From positions 352,057-416,056 of the forward strand of contig JAGTJU010000004.1 in assembly GCA_022184915.1 (NCBI GenBank): 64,000 bases of DNA, in the 5' to 3' direction. Numbering within the stretch: the first letter of the stretch is position 1; each line of letters opens with the position of its first letter. The DNA is from Myxococcales bacterium (lineage in GTDB: Bacteria; Myxococcota_A; Polyangia; Fen-1088). A model generated the notes under the pieces. It saw only the letters and a program-made list of their open reading frames with translations. It was not told the DNA's origin and did no database searches. The translations under genes were made by a program, and so were the position numbers. This document shows positions 35,474-44,560 of the stretch, in pieces.

Positions 35474-35895
35474 GATGAGGTGTCTCCTGAGTCGCATTGG
35501 CAAAGCTCGAACAAAACCCCGCCTGTCGCGCGGGGGTGAAGAAAGGCCACGAGGTGACCGTGGGCGCCCACACGGGGGCGTTCGTCGATGAGGGCCACGC
35601 CGGCGGCCTTGAGGTGAACCAGGGTGTCAGCCAGGTTTTCCACCTCGAGGGAGACGTGGTGAAGTCCGGGGCCGCGGCGATCGAGAAAGCGGCCGAGCGA
35701 GGCGTTTCCGGCAGGGGCGATGAGTTCGATCGCGGTCTCGCCCTCCTCGCTGTGCAGGAAGCACGTGTCAGTCTCCTGCTCGGCCACGTGCTCGTCGGAG
35801 CTTGCCCGCAGGCCGAGAAGCGCAAGCGCGGTGCGGCCTTCGGCGAGCTGCGGAACGGCGATGGAGACGTGGTTGATCCGCTTGACTTTGATCAT
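35470..35895 (-). CDS. mce: Methylmalonyl-CoA epimerase (glyoxalase/VOC fold)
   Basis: 141 residues from ATG 35895; a GTG at 35931 would extend it by 12. The metal-binding pattern of the family is present: His in RINHVSIAV, His in GLHHVSLEV, and Glu in GVLFELCQ, with ETAIELI between. The enzyme converts (S)- to (R)-methylmalonyl-CoA in propionate/branched-chain breakdown. No mutase gene is in the window. It is divergent from the glycosidase gene at 35961 and overlaps the barrel gene downstream, an unexpected partner. Confidence 0.88.
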   Translation of the reverse strand: MIKVKRINHVSIAVPQLAEGRTALALLGLRASSDEHVAEQETDTCFLHSEEGETAIELIAPAGNASLGRFLDRRGPGLHHVSLEVENLADTLVHLKAAGVALIDERPRVGAHGHLVAFLHPRATGGVLFELCQCDSGDTSS

Positions 35896-35960
35896 GGCGG
35901 CGAGGGCCGGAAGGTGTGCGGACCTTAGCACGCAGACCCGCAGGCGGCGCAGGATGACAT

Positions 35961-37064
35961 ATGATGGAGCCCGTGACTACGCACGGCGTTCGCGGCCTCT
36001 GCGGCCAGTTGTTTTCCGTGGGCTTCGAGGGCACGACACCCCCGGCGTCGCTCATGGCGCGCGTGGCGGCTCGAGAGGTGGGCGCGGTGATGCTCTTCCG
36101 CCCGAACGTGGTCTCGCCCGAGCAGGTGGCGGCCCTGGTGGGGCGCTTGCGGCGTGGGGTCAAGGAAGGGCCCCCGTTGGTGGTATCGGTGGACCAGGAG
36201 GGGGGGCGGGTGCAACGCCTCCGCGCGCCGCTCACCGAATGGCCCCCGATGCAGGTGGTCGGGGCCGAGCCCGATCGGGCGCGCATCGAGACGCTCGGAC
36301 GGTTCGTGGGGGAAGAGCTCGCGGCGCTGGGCATCGGCTGGAACCTGGCCCCTGTGCTCGACGTGCATACGAATCCCCAAAACCCCGTCATCGGCGACCG
36401 CGCCTTCGCGACGACGCCCGAGGGTGTGATCGAGGCCGCGCTGGCGTTCTGGCGGGGCCTGCGCAAAGCGGGGGTGGCCGGGTGTGGCAAGCACTTCCCG
36501 GGTCACGGGGACACGGATGTCGATTCACACCTGGATCTGCCCGTGGTCACGCACGACGAGGCGCGCCTGCGTGCCGTCGAGCTTTTCCCCTTCGCCGCCG
36601 CGATAGCCGCCGGGTGCGAAGCGCTGATGACGGCACACGTGGTGTACCCAGCCTTCGATGCCGAGCGTCCGGCCACCTTGTCGAAGCGCATTGCCACCGA
36701 CCTGTTACGGCGCGAACTCGGGTTTACGGGGCTTCTGGTCTCCGATGATCTGCAGATGAAGGCCGTGGCCGATCGTTTCGGTACGGAGGAGTTGATCGTG
36801 GAGTCCTTGAACGCCGGCGTGGACCACTTTCTCATGCGCGGCCCCGAGTCCCGGCAGGTGGAGGCCTACGAGGCTCTGGTGCGTGCGGCTGAGGCTTCGA
36901 GCCAGGTGCGCGCGCGTGTGGAGGAGGCGGCGGGGCGCGTGCAGGTGTTCAAACGAACTGTATCTGTCGATCTGCCCCTGCCGGGCGCGTTGCTGCCGTC
37001 CGTCGTGGGTACGCCCGCCCACAAGGCCCTGGCCGGCGCCTTCGCCAAACGGGCCGAGGGCTGA
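35961..37064 (+). CDS. nagZ: Glycoside hydrolase family 3 enzyme, beta-N-acetylhexosaminidase (NagZ type)
   Basis: 367 residues, no signal peptide, so cytosolic. The NagZ signature KHFPGHGDTDVDSH is complete, including the Asp-His dyad of the catalytic loop. The nucleophile Asp is in VSDDLQMKA near residue 260. The substrate-binding phrase VSVDQEGGRVQRL is present. NagZ removes GlcNAc from muropeptides in cell-wall recycling. ATG 35961 has AGGA seven bases upstream. The protein is slightly longer than E. coli NagZ because of a C-terminal helical tail (to residue 367). Confidence 0.9.
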   Translation: MMEPVTTHGVRGLCGQLFSVGFEGTTPPASLMARVAAREVGAVMLFRPNVVSPEQVAALVGRLRRGVKEGPPLVVSVDQEGGRVQRLRAPLTEWPPMQVVGAEPDRARIETLGRFVGEELAALGIGWNLAPVLDVHTNPQNPVIGDRAFATTPEGVIEAALAFWRGLRKAGVAGCGKHFPGHGDTDVDSHLDLPVVTHDEARLRAVELFPFAAAIAAGCEALMTAHVVYPAFDAERPATLSKRIATDLLRRELGFTGLLVSDDLQMKAVADRFGTEELIVESLNAGVDHFLMRGPESRQVEAYEALVRAAEASSQVRARVEEAAGRVQVFKRTVSVDLPLPGALLPSVVGTPAHKALAGAFAKRAEG

Positions 37065-37086
37065 GCCCCCGGGCCGTGCGAAGCGT

Positions 37087-38121
37087 CTAGGCCACGGTCC
37101 AGGAGCCCGCGTCGATGAGCTGCTGGAGGGACTTTTTGTTGCCCTGCGAAGCGGCTTCGACCTGCTCGTTCATCATCACGTCGTAGCTCGGGCGGTCCAC
37201 GGCGCGGAACACGCCGACGGGAACCGGGAAGGCGGGGTGCTTGAGGCGGCTCACCACGAGCGAGACCATTTCGTTGGTTTCGTCGTGCCGAAGCAGTTTG
37301 TCTTCGCCTTCCGTGGTGACGTCCACGATGCGCGGGGTGAGGCTGCCGTCGAGCGCGATGCCCCGGCCCCCGTTTGGACCGAAGCGCAAAGGTTTGCCGT
37401 GCTCGAGCACGAGTTCGTTGTCTTCCTTCTGAGACTTGTCCGTGAGGAAATCGAAGGCGGCGTCGTTGAAGATCGGGCAGTTCTGGTAGATCTCGACGAA
37501 GGCCGAGCCTTTGTGCGCAGCGGCCCGCTTTAGCGTGGCCTCGATGTGCTTGACGTTCGTGTCCACGGTGCGGGCCACGAACGTAGCGCCAGCGCCCAGG
37601 GCCACACTGACCGGATCGAGCGGATAGTCCACCGAGCCGAGCGGGGTCGATTTTGCCTTCTTGCCAAGCGGCGACGTGGGGCTGTATTGGCCCTTGGTCA
37701 AGCCGTAGATCTGGTTGTTGAACAAAAGAATCTTCACGTCGACGTTGCGTCGCAGGACGTGGAGCAGGTGATTGCCGCCGATGGAAAGTCCATCGCCGTC
37801 GCCTGTGACCAGCCACACGCTCAGGTCCGGGCGCACGGCCTTGATCCCGGTGGCCACGGCGGGCGCACGCCCGTGGATGCTGTGGATGCCGTACGTGTTC
37901 ATGTAGTACGGGAACCGGCTCGAGCAGCCGATGCCGCTCACGAAGACGAAATTCTCTTTCGGGATGCCCAGGGTGGGCATGAGCTTCTGCACCTGGGCCA
38001 AGATCGAGTAATCACCGCACCCCGGGCACCAACGCACGTCCTGGTCGGACGTGAAGTCCTGCTTGGTCTGGCCCGCGGGATCGGTATGCTCGACGACGGG
38101 GTAGGCGCTTTGCGTGGGCAT
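37087..38121 (-). CDS. korB: 2-oxoacid:ferredoxin oxidoreductase, beta subunit
   Basis: 344 residues. It is the thiamine diphosphate-binding subunit. Markers are the cysteine motif WCPGCGDYS near residue 31, GIGCSSR, the GDGD metal/TPP site (VTGDGDGLSIGGNHL, about 105-119) with NNQIYGLTKGQYSPTS, and a later Cys in QNCPIF. These Cys residues can bind one 4Fe-4S cluster. The enzyme oxidises 2-oxoglutarate (or a related acid) to the acyl-CoA and reduces ferredoxin. ATG 38121 shares one base with the korA stop (TAATG), so the two are coupled. Confidence 0.94.
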   Translation of the reverse strand: MPTQSAYPVVEHTDPAGQTKQDFTSDQDVRWCPGCGDYSILAQVQKLMPTLGIPKENFVFVSGIGCSSRFPYYMNTYGIHSIHGRAPAVATGIKAVRPDLSVWLVTGDGDGLSIGGNHLLHVLRRNVDVKILLFNNQIYGLTKGQYSPTSPLGKKAKSTPLGSVDYPLDPVSVALGAGATFVARTVDTNVKHIEATLKRAAAHKGSAFVEIYQNCPIFNDAAFDFLTDKSQKEDNELVLEHGKPLRFGPNGGRGIALDGSLTPRIVDVTTEGEDKLLRHDETNEMVSLVVSRLKHPAFPVPVGVFRAVDRPSYDVMMNEQVEAASQGNKKSLQQLIDAGSWTVA

Positions 38122-39968
38122 TAGTTCGTTTCCAGGAGCTGGATGATGGCCTTGGCGATGTCGTTCTCGCGGAACGGCAGGCCCTGGATCTTCGTGTGAC
38201 TATGGATCGTGGTCTCGGGGAAGCGCGCGCGCAAGATCATCGCGAGCTGCCCGAGGTTGAGCTCGGGAACCATGACGCGCCTGAAGCGCTTCATGATGTG
38301 CTCGAGGTCCTTCGGCAGCGGATTGATGTGCTGCAGCTGCACGTGCCCGATCTTCAAGTTACGGGCGGCGACCTTGTGAATGCCGCCGGAGATCGAACCG
38401 TAGGTCGAGCCCCAGCCGAGCACCAGAAGGTCGCCTTCCTGGGCGCCTTCGACCACGGTGGGCGGCAGGCTGTCTGCCACCCGGGCGACCTTTTCGGCAC
38501 GCAGGCGGCACATGGCCTCGTGGTTGGCGCCATCGTAGCTGATGTTCCCGGTGCCGTTGTCCTTCTCGAGGCCACCCACACGGTGCTCGAGGCCGGGGGT
38601 CCCTGGGATCGCCCAGGGGCGGGCGAGGCTGGCGTCCCGCAGGTAGGGTTTGAAGCCTTCGGTGTCCGTCCGGAAGGAGACGGGAAAGCGCGGCATCGCG
38701 TCGATGTTGGGTACGGGCCAGGGTTCGGCGCCGTTGGCGAGATAGCCGTCGGTGAGCAGGACCACGGGCGTCATGTACGTGACAGCGATGCGGGCCGCTT
38801 CGATGGCGGCGTGGAAGCAGTCGCCCGGTGTGCGGGCGGCGAGCACGGGCAAGGGGGATTCACCGTTGCGCCCGAACATGGCCTGCATGAGGTCGGCTTG
38901 CTCCGTTTTCGTGGGCATGCCCGTGGAGGGCCCTGCCCGTTGCACGTTGATCACCACCATGGGCAGCTCGGTCATGACGGCGAGGCCCATGGCCTCGGCC
39001 TTGAGCGCCATGCCAGGGCCGCTGGTGGTGGTGGCTGCCAGCGCGCCCGCGTAGGCCGCGCCCAGACAGGCACAGACCGCGGCGATCTCGTCTTCGGCCT
39101 GGAACGTGCGCACGCCGAGGGCCTTCATGTTCGAGAGCATGTGGAGCACGTCGCTCGCGGGCGTGATGGGGTACGACCCCAGAAAGAGGTTCAACCCCGA
39201 AAGTTCGGAGCCGGCCATGAGGCCGAGCGCGAGCGCTTCGTTGCCCGAGATGTTGCGGTATTTGCCCGGGGTGATCGCCGCTTTGCGCACCTCGTAGGCG
39301 TGATCGAACATCTCGGTGGTCTCGCCGTAGTTGTAGCCGGCCCGTAGTGCTGCGAGGTTGGCTTGACCCAGGACTTTGTCGCCAAACTTGCGCTCGATCC
39401 ATTGCACGGTGGCGTCCATGCTGCGGCTGTACAGCCAGTAGATCAGGCCGAGCGCGAAGAAGTTTTTGCACCGGGTGGCTGCGCGGTGGTCGAGCTTGAA
39501 CGCGCGCACGGAGGCCAAGGTAAGCGCCGTGACGTCGACCTTGAACAGGCGGTAGGCCGAGACCACGGCCGTGTCGAGGGGGTTCTCTCTATATCCCGCA
39601 CGTTCCAGATTCTTGGCGTTGAACGCCTCGCTGTTGGCGATGAGAATGCCCCCCTCTTTCAGATCCTTCAAATTGCGCGCGAGGGCGGCGGGGTTCATCG
39701 CCACGAGCACGTCGAGCAGGTCACCGGCGGTGAACACTGGGTTGCTCGAGAAGTTGATCTGAAATCCGGATACGCCCGCGAGGCTTCCGGCGGGTGCGCG
39801 GATCTCGGCCGGAAAATCTGGCAGCGTGGCCAGGTCGTTGCCGGCGAGGGCCGTGGTGGACGTAAATTGCGTTCCCACGAGCTGCATGCCGTCGCCCGAA
39901 TCGCCAGCGAAGCGAATGGCGACGGACTCGACCTGCTCGGGGGCTTTGCCGGGGGAGGATGTGCCCAT
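38121..39968 (-). CDS. korA: 2-oxoacid:ferredoxin oxidoreductase, fused gamma-alpha subunit
   Basis: 615 residues. The N-terminal 190 residues are the gamma domain (RFAGDSGDGMQLVGTQF, PDFPAEIRAPAGSLAGVSGFQ). The alpha domain follows from about 220 (GNEALALGLMAGSEL, LGSYPITPASDVLHML, and ATTTSGPGMALKAEAMGLAV). This two-subunit korAB form is common in aerobes and archaea. The substrate is most likely 2-oxoglutarate, but pyruvate cannot be ruled out. ATG 39968 has no Shine-Dalgarno. No ferredoxin gene is adjacent. Confidence 0.94.
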   Translation of the reverse strand: MGTSSPGKAPEQVESVAIRFAGDSGDGMQLVGTQFTSTTALAGNDLATLPDFPAEIRAPAGSLAGVSGFQINFSSNPVFTAGDLLDVLVAMNPAALARNLKDLKEGGILIANSEAFNAKNLERAGYRENPLDTAVVSAYRLFKVDVTALTLASVRAFKLDHRAATRCKNFFALGLIYWLYSRSMDATVQWIERKFGDKVLGQANLAALRAGYNYGETTEMFDHAYEVRKAAITPGKYRNISGNEALALGLMAGSELSGLNLFLGSYPITPASDVLHMLSNMKALGVRTFQAEDEIAAVCACLGAAYAGALAATTTSGPGMALKAEAMGLAVMTELPMVVINVQRAGPSTGMPTKTEQADLMQAMFGRNGESPLPVLAARTPGDCFHAAIEAARIAVTYMTPVVLLTDGYLANGAEPWPVPNIDAMPRFPVSFRTDTEGFKPYLRDASLARPWAIPGTPGLEHRVGGLEKDNGTGNISYDGANHEAMCRLRAEKVARVADSLPPTVVEGAQEGDLLVLGWGSTYGSISGGIHKVAARNLKIGHVQLQHINPLPKDLEHIMKRFRRVMVPELNLGQLAMILRARFPETTIHSHTKIQGLPFRENDIAKAIIQLLETN

Positions 39969-40047
39969 GGGGGGTAGGAAAGCGCGTTCTTAGCGCAAGC
40001 GTGTTTACGCCGCAACAACGCTGGCGAAACGTCGGCTCGCGAGGACT

Positions 40048-42204
40048 TCAGGGGCTCGGGGGCGAAAGGTGTGCCGGGCCGCGGCGGCGAAACGTCACGA
40101 GTGACTCGGCCGCAAGCAGCAAGATGATCGCCATGGCCAATGCATGCCACAGCGGCACCTTGTGCAGAGGCCGCGCGCCCTCGCTCTCCGCCGCCCCGCC
40201 CGTGAGCGGTTTGGGGTCTCGCCGGGTGGGATTCGATTCAGCCGTGTCGAGGTTCACCACGAAGATACGGTTGGGGTCTTCGAGCCGGGCCTCGTCGGCC
40301 CCGGTCCCCACACGCACGTGGTAGACGCCCGGCTGCAGGGTTTCGGTGAAGCGCACGCTCCGTCCGCTTGGCTGGTTGCGTCGGTGAGCGACCCACGTGC
40401 TGCCGTTCGGCTTTCTCACCTCGAGTGACTCTTCGGCGCCCTGATAGCTGAGCGTCTGGGCTTGCCCCACCAGCAGATCGGCGCCGTTCACCCCTTCGGG
40501 TGCGCCGGCCAGACGGCGTGTGGCCTCGATCATGAGGGGCAAAAACCCAGGCCGAATGGCGAGGTCGGCCCACTCCCGGTCGATCGTGGTGGCCAGCAGC
40601 ATGACCCGTCCGGGAGGACCGCGGCGGCTGCCTGCGGGCACCACGCGCTCGACGAGAGCTGGGGCGCCGCTTTCGAAACGGAGGACCACGTGGCGGTTGT
40701 CGTCGGGCACGGGTTCGAGCAGCGTGTATTTGTAGAACCGCGCGGACGCGAGGCCGTCCTCGCCTGTCGTGAATTGCGCCAACAGGGGGTGCCGGCGGTC
40801 GAGGGGCGCAAGGCGTTCGGCGGGGCGGTTGTCGACGAGCTCCCCCGCGGGGGCCTGGTCCTGAGTGGCCGCGGTGCGGATGAGGCCCACGGGCTGCGGT
40901 AGAAGCCCCCCGAGGCGGCTGTTCCACACGTCGGCGTTGACGTGGGCTCCCGTCGAAAAGAACACACCGCCGCCCTTGCTGACGAAGCTTGCCAAACGTT
41001 GCGCCAGGGCCTCCGAAGGCTCGCCCACGTTGGCCACGAAGACCACGCCAAAGTTCGCCAGATCCAGCTCGGCGGCTTCGTCTGGCAGCACACTGGTGAC
41101 CGAGACGCCCGCGCCCGCGCTTTGCAGCGCGCTTTCCAGGAAAAAGCCCTCGTCCTCGTTGCGCACGGTGCGGGCGTCGCCGTTGATGAACAAAACCCGC
41201 AGCGCTTGCAGCATGGCCAAGGAGGCGTAGCGGCGATCGTCGAGCGGGAAGTCGTCTTCCTCGACGCTCACCTCCACCTCGTGCAGTCCCGAAGCCGCTT
41301 CCCCGAGCGTGTGCACGAAGCGCTTGCGGACCTGGCCGCCGGCAGGCAATTCGGCCGTGCCCTTGGCCACCACGGTTCCGTCCAGCTTCAGGGTGAGGTT
41401 GATGGTCTCTGCGGTTTCGTGCCCCCAGTCGGCCACGGTTGCGGTGATCGCGACGGCGGTGGGGCCCCCTTCGGCCAGGGGTTCGGCCTCGAGGTCCACC
41501 ACAGCCCGGTTCTTCCAAGATGCGCCCTTGGTCACGTCCAAAACGGCAAGCTCGGGCGCCCCTTCGCCACCGTGCAACGCGCCTTCGCCCCAACCTGCTG
41601 CCTGAGCGTCCGTGAGCACGTAAATGCGGCGTTCTTCATGCGAGGCGCTGGTCAGGATGGTGGCCGCGCGCCGGACGGCGCCCGAGAAGTCCGCCACGCG
41701 GGCCGTGGGTTTCGCCTGCTCGAGGGCCTCGCTCACGCGCGACTTCTCCATCGTGAGCTCGGCGATGGGGGCGTGATTGCCTTCCGAGGCCAGCACCACG
41801 GCCAAAGCGGAGCCCGTGGTCATCTGGCGGGTGATGGCCAGGGCGCGATCCCGAGCCAGCGCGAAGGGCGTGCTGCGGCCCACCCGCCGCTGCATCGACG
41901 CCGAGTCGTCGAGGACCAAGACCGCGCTTTGAGGCGCCAGCGCGAGCGCGGGGGCGTCGGTGGCTCGTTCAACGAAGGGACGCGCGAACACGAGCGGCAA
42001 GGCGGCGGCGACCCCCGTGCGTAGGATGAGGAGCAAGAGCTCACGCAACCGGTGGCGGGCGCGCACGCGCCGCTCGGCCGCCATCAAGAGCTCCATGGCG
42101 GCAAACGGCTGAGGACGCGGCGGTCGACGGCCGAGGCGGTGGATGAGGTAAGGCACCACGGCGGCGACGAGGCCCAGAAGCAAGGAAGGCGCGAGCAGTC
42201 CCAT
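40048..42204 (-). CDS. BatA-like membrane protein with von Willebrand A domain
   Basis: 718 residues. The N-terminal 80 residues have two membrane helices in the BatA/aerotolerance arrangement (SLLLGLVAAVVPYLIHRLGRR, then LLLLILRTGVAAALPLVF). A vWA domain starts near 90 with the metal site D99-x-S101-x-S103 (VLDDSASM). A C-terminal glutamine-amidotransferase-like region follows (GDARTVRNEDEGFFLESAL, SFVSKGGGVFFSTGAHVN). A final helix (about 688-706) gives a third anchor. Such proteins accompany MoxR and DUF58 genes. It lies 77 bp behind the DUF58 gene. Confidence 0.85.
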   Translation of the reverse strand: MGLLAPSLLLGLVAAVVPYLIHRLGRRPPRPQPFAAMELLMAAERRVRARHRLRELLLLILRTGVAAALPLVFARPFVERATDAPALALAPQSAVLVLDDSASMQRRVGRSTPFALARDRALAITRQMTTGSALAVVLASEGNHAPIAELTMEKSRVSEALEQAKPTARVADFSGAVRRAATILTSASHEERRIYVLTDAQAAGWGEGALHGGEGAPELAVLDVTKGASWKNRAVVDLEAEPLAEGGPTAVAITATVADWGHETAETINLTLKLDGTVVAKGTAELPAGGQVRKRFVHTLGEAASGLHEVEVSVEEDDFPLDDRRYASLAMLQALRVLFINGDARTVRNEDEGFFLESALQSAGAGVSVTSVLPDEAAELDLANFGVVFVANVGEPSEALAQRLASFVSKGGGVFFSTGAHVNADVWNSRLGGLLPQPVGLIRTAATQDQAPAGELVDNRPAERLAPLDRRHPLLAQFTTGEDGLASARFYKYTLLEPVPDDNRHVVLRFESGAPALVERVVPAGSRRGPPGRVMLLATTIDREWADLAIRPGFLPLMIEATRRLAGAPEGVNGADLLVGQAQTLSYQGAEESLEVRKPNGSTWVAHRRNQPSGRSVRFTETLQPGVYHVRVGTGADEARLEDPNRIFVVNLDTAESNPTRRDPKPLTGGAAESEGARPLHKVPLWHALAMAIILLLAAESLVTFRRRGPAHLSPPSP

Positions 42205-42281
42205 GACGTCTTCTTCGCCTCACCGCAACAGGGTGGCCGGGGTGCGCATGCGCTTCATCGCAGGCTCCAGGTGTGCCATTG

Positions 42282-43217
42282 TCAACCTTTGCGGCGCCGC
42301 CCACCGATGAAGGTTCGCAGCACCTGGGCGGGCGCCTCCTGCGTGGTGACCAGGCGGTACTCGATGCCTGCTTGAAGACAAGTTTGTCGCCAGCGTGCAC
42401 GAAACGCTTCCGACTCGCGGCGAAAGGAGGCGCCGAGCTCGTTGGCGTCCACTACCACGTTGCGCGTGTCGCCGGGCTCCATCGCCAAAAACTGCGTGAG
42501 GTCATCGAAAGGCAGATCGATTTCGTCGGGGTCGAGCACGTGGAACAAGACCACGTCATGTCCGCGCAACGCCAGCTGGGCGAGTGCTTCGGCCGCCGGG
42601 CCCACGGCTGACTCGCGGGTGCGGGGGGCCGTCTCGCGGGCCTCGGCGTCGAGCAGATCGGAGAACACCACCACCAAGCTACGCCTTTGCGCGAGATCGG
42701 CGACACGCTCGAGCGCACTGGCGAGCTGGGTCTCGCCTGCGGGCGTAACGTCCTCGAGCACGCCCAAAAGTTCTCGCACGTGGCCGCCCCGGCTGCTGGG
42801 CGGCAGGTAGCGGCGCAGGTGCCCGTCGTACACCATGAGCCCGGCGGGGTCGCCCTGGCGCGCGGTGAGGTAGGCGAGGGCGGCCGCCAGGTACCCTGCG
42901 TACGTGAGCTTCGACACGGGGCCCCGGCCGTAGCCCATCGAAGCCGAGGCGTCGAGCACCAGCAGGGTGCGCATCTCCGTCTCGTCTTCGTACTGCTTGA
43001 CGTAGTAGCGATCCTGGCGCGCGACGACCTTCCAGTCGATGCGGCGGATCTCGTCTCCGGGGCTGTACTCCTTGTGCTCGGCGAACTCGATCGCCGCGCC
43101 CAGATTCGGATTGTGGTGAAGCCCTGCGAAGGCGCCCTCCACGATCACCCGGGCCCGCAGCGTCATCGACGACAGCCGCGCCAGTTCACCGGGATCAAGA
43201 GCGTTCACGCCCGCCAT
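42282..43217 (-). CDS. DUF58 family protein
   Basis: 311 residues. The DUF58 signature is at 52-64 (SPGDEIRRIDWKV) followed by a vWA-like domain with D89-A-S91-A-S93 (LDASASMGYG). DUF58 proteins pair with MoxR ATPases and are thought to help mature or insert metal-dependent membrane complexes. No membrane helix is evident. ATG 43217 follows the MoxR gene by 30 bp. Confidence 0.92.
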   Translation of the reverse strand: MAGVNALDPGELARLSSMTLRARVIVEGAFAGLHHNPNLGAAIEFAEHKEYSPGDEIRRIDWKVVARQDRYYVKQYEDETEMRTLLVLDASASMGYGRGPVSKLTYAGYLAAALAYLTARQGDPAGLMVYDGHLRRYLPPSSRGGHVRELLGVLEDVTPAGETQLASALERVADLAQRRSLVVVFSDLLDAEARETAPRTRESAVGPAAEALAQLALRGHDVVLFHVLDPDEIDLPFDDLTQFLAMEPGDTRNVVVDANELGASFRRESEAFRARWRQTCLQAGIEYRLVTTQEAPAQVLRTFIGGRRRKG

Positions 43218-43247
43218 GGGAACGGGTTCGCTTCGGCCGTGCGTGCC

Positions 43248-44444
43248 TCATGCAGGCCGCACGACCTCCAGGAGCTGCCTGACCAGCTCGCCCGCCGTCA
43301 TGCCATCGGCTTGGGCGTGGAAGTTGGGCACGAGCCGGTGAACCAGCACGGGCGTGGCCATCGCCCTCACGTCGTCGACCGAAGCCGCGTAGCGACCGTG
43401 AAGCACTGCCCGGGCCTTGGCTGCAAGGACCAAGTTCTGCGACGCCCGAGGCCCCGCGCCCCAAGACACGTAGCGAGACACGAAGGGAGGCGTGCCCTGC
43501 GAGCCGGGACGTGTGGCGCGGCTGAGCGCCACCGCGTGGCGCAGGACGTGGTCGGCGACAGGCACCCGCAACACCAGCTCTTGCAGCTCGATGATGTGCG
43601 CGGGAGACAGCAGTTTGGGCAGCGGCAACCGGCGCACGCCCGAAAGCTGCCCGGCGATGAGCACCTCCTCCTCTTCGGAGGGGTAACTCACGTCCACCTG
43701 GAACATGAACCGGTCGAGCTGGGCTTCGGGAAGGCTGTAGGTGCCCTCCTGCTCGATGGGGTTTTGCGTGGCGAAGACCAAAAACGGATCGGGCAGGTCG
43801 TACGTGGTGCCACCGGCCGACACGCGCCGCTCCTGCATCGCTTGCAACAGGGCGGCCTGGGTCTTGGGAGGGGTGCGGTTGATCTCGTCGGCCAAGATCA
43901 CGTTCGCGAAGACAGGGCCCTTGAGGAAGCGGAACACGCGGCGCCCTGTGGTGCGGTCTTCCTCGAGCACATCGGAACCCGTGATGTCCGAAGGCATCAG
44001 ATCGGGGGTGAACTGGATGCGGCCGAACGACAGGTCGAGCACCTCGGCCAGGGTCTGGATGAGGAGGGTCTTTGCGAGCCCCGGCACACCCACGAACAGG
44101 CAGTGACCCCGTGCGAACAAGGCGATGAGGAGATGATCGATCACGTCCTCTTGGCCCACGATGCGCTTGCCGATCTCCTGGAACAGGCGGCGTCGGCTTT
44201 CGGCGAGGTGGCGGGCCGCTTCCACGTCCGTAACGGCCCCGGGGCCGCCCGACGTGGGTGTGGCACGGCGCAGGGGGGGGACGGGCGTCCGTGGGGCGAT
44301 GGCGGGCACGCCCCCCGGCACGACCGGACGGGCGAGCACGCCCCCTGTGGGGGGCCCTACGGGAGCGGCACCCGGCCCCGGCGGGCTCGTTCCAGGAGAA
44401 ACTGCCACCGGCGAAGGGCCAATGGCTTTGTCAGCGTCCGACAC
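43248..44444 (-). CDS. MoxR family AAA+ ATPase
   Basis: 398 residues from GTG 44444; TTG 44480 is an alternative. The first 75 residues are a Pro/Gly-rich, disordered extension (SPGTSPPGPGAAPVGPP) that is not usual for MoxR. The AAA+ core has Walker A GVPGLAKT at 119-126, Walker B VILADEINRTPP, sensor-1 FATQNPIEQEGTY and the arginine-finger segment EAQLDRFMF. The C-terminal lid domain is present. MoxR acts as a chaperone with the DUF58/vWA partners encoded downstream. Confidence 0.94.
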   Translation of the reverse strand: MSDADKAIGPSPVAVSPGTSPPGPGAAPVGPPTGGVLARPVVPGGVPAIAPRTPVPPLRRATPTSGGPGAVTDVEAARHLAESRRRLFQEIGKRIVGQEDVIDHLLIALFARGHCLFVGVPGLAKTLLIQTLAEVLDLSFGRIQFTPDLMPSDITGSDVLEEDRTTGRRVFRFLKGPVFANVILADEINRTPPKTQAALLQAMQERRVSAGGTTYDLPDPFLVFATQNPIEQEGTYSLPEAQLDRFMFQVDVSYPSEEEEVLIAGQLSGVRRLPLPKLLSPAHIIELQELVLRVPVADHVLRHAVALSRATRPGSQGTPPFVSRYVSWGAGPRASQNLVLAAKARAVLHGRYAASVDDVRAMATPVLVHRLVPNFHAQADGMTAGELVRQLLEVVRPA

Positions 44445-44560
44445 GGGGTCGAGGATGCCACGCCGGGCTAGGCCCCGCAAAGCCGCGGGGCGCCCTCGCG
44501 CGCTTTCTTGCCGAATCCGTCACGACCTTTTGGTCGGTTCGGCTCTGCCGTCGGCTAGGG

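Noticed and set aside
33419..35539. A 706-codon open frame on the plus strand
   Set aside because: It mirrors the leftward barrel gene, which has a signal peptide, barrel strands and a coupled start. The plus-strand frame has no recognisable fold.
42687..44471. A 594-codon open frame on the plus strand
   Set aside because: Antisense to the MoxR and DUF58 genes, whose Walker and vWA motifs are complete.
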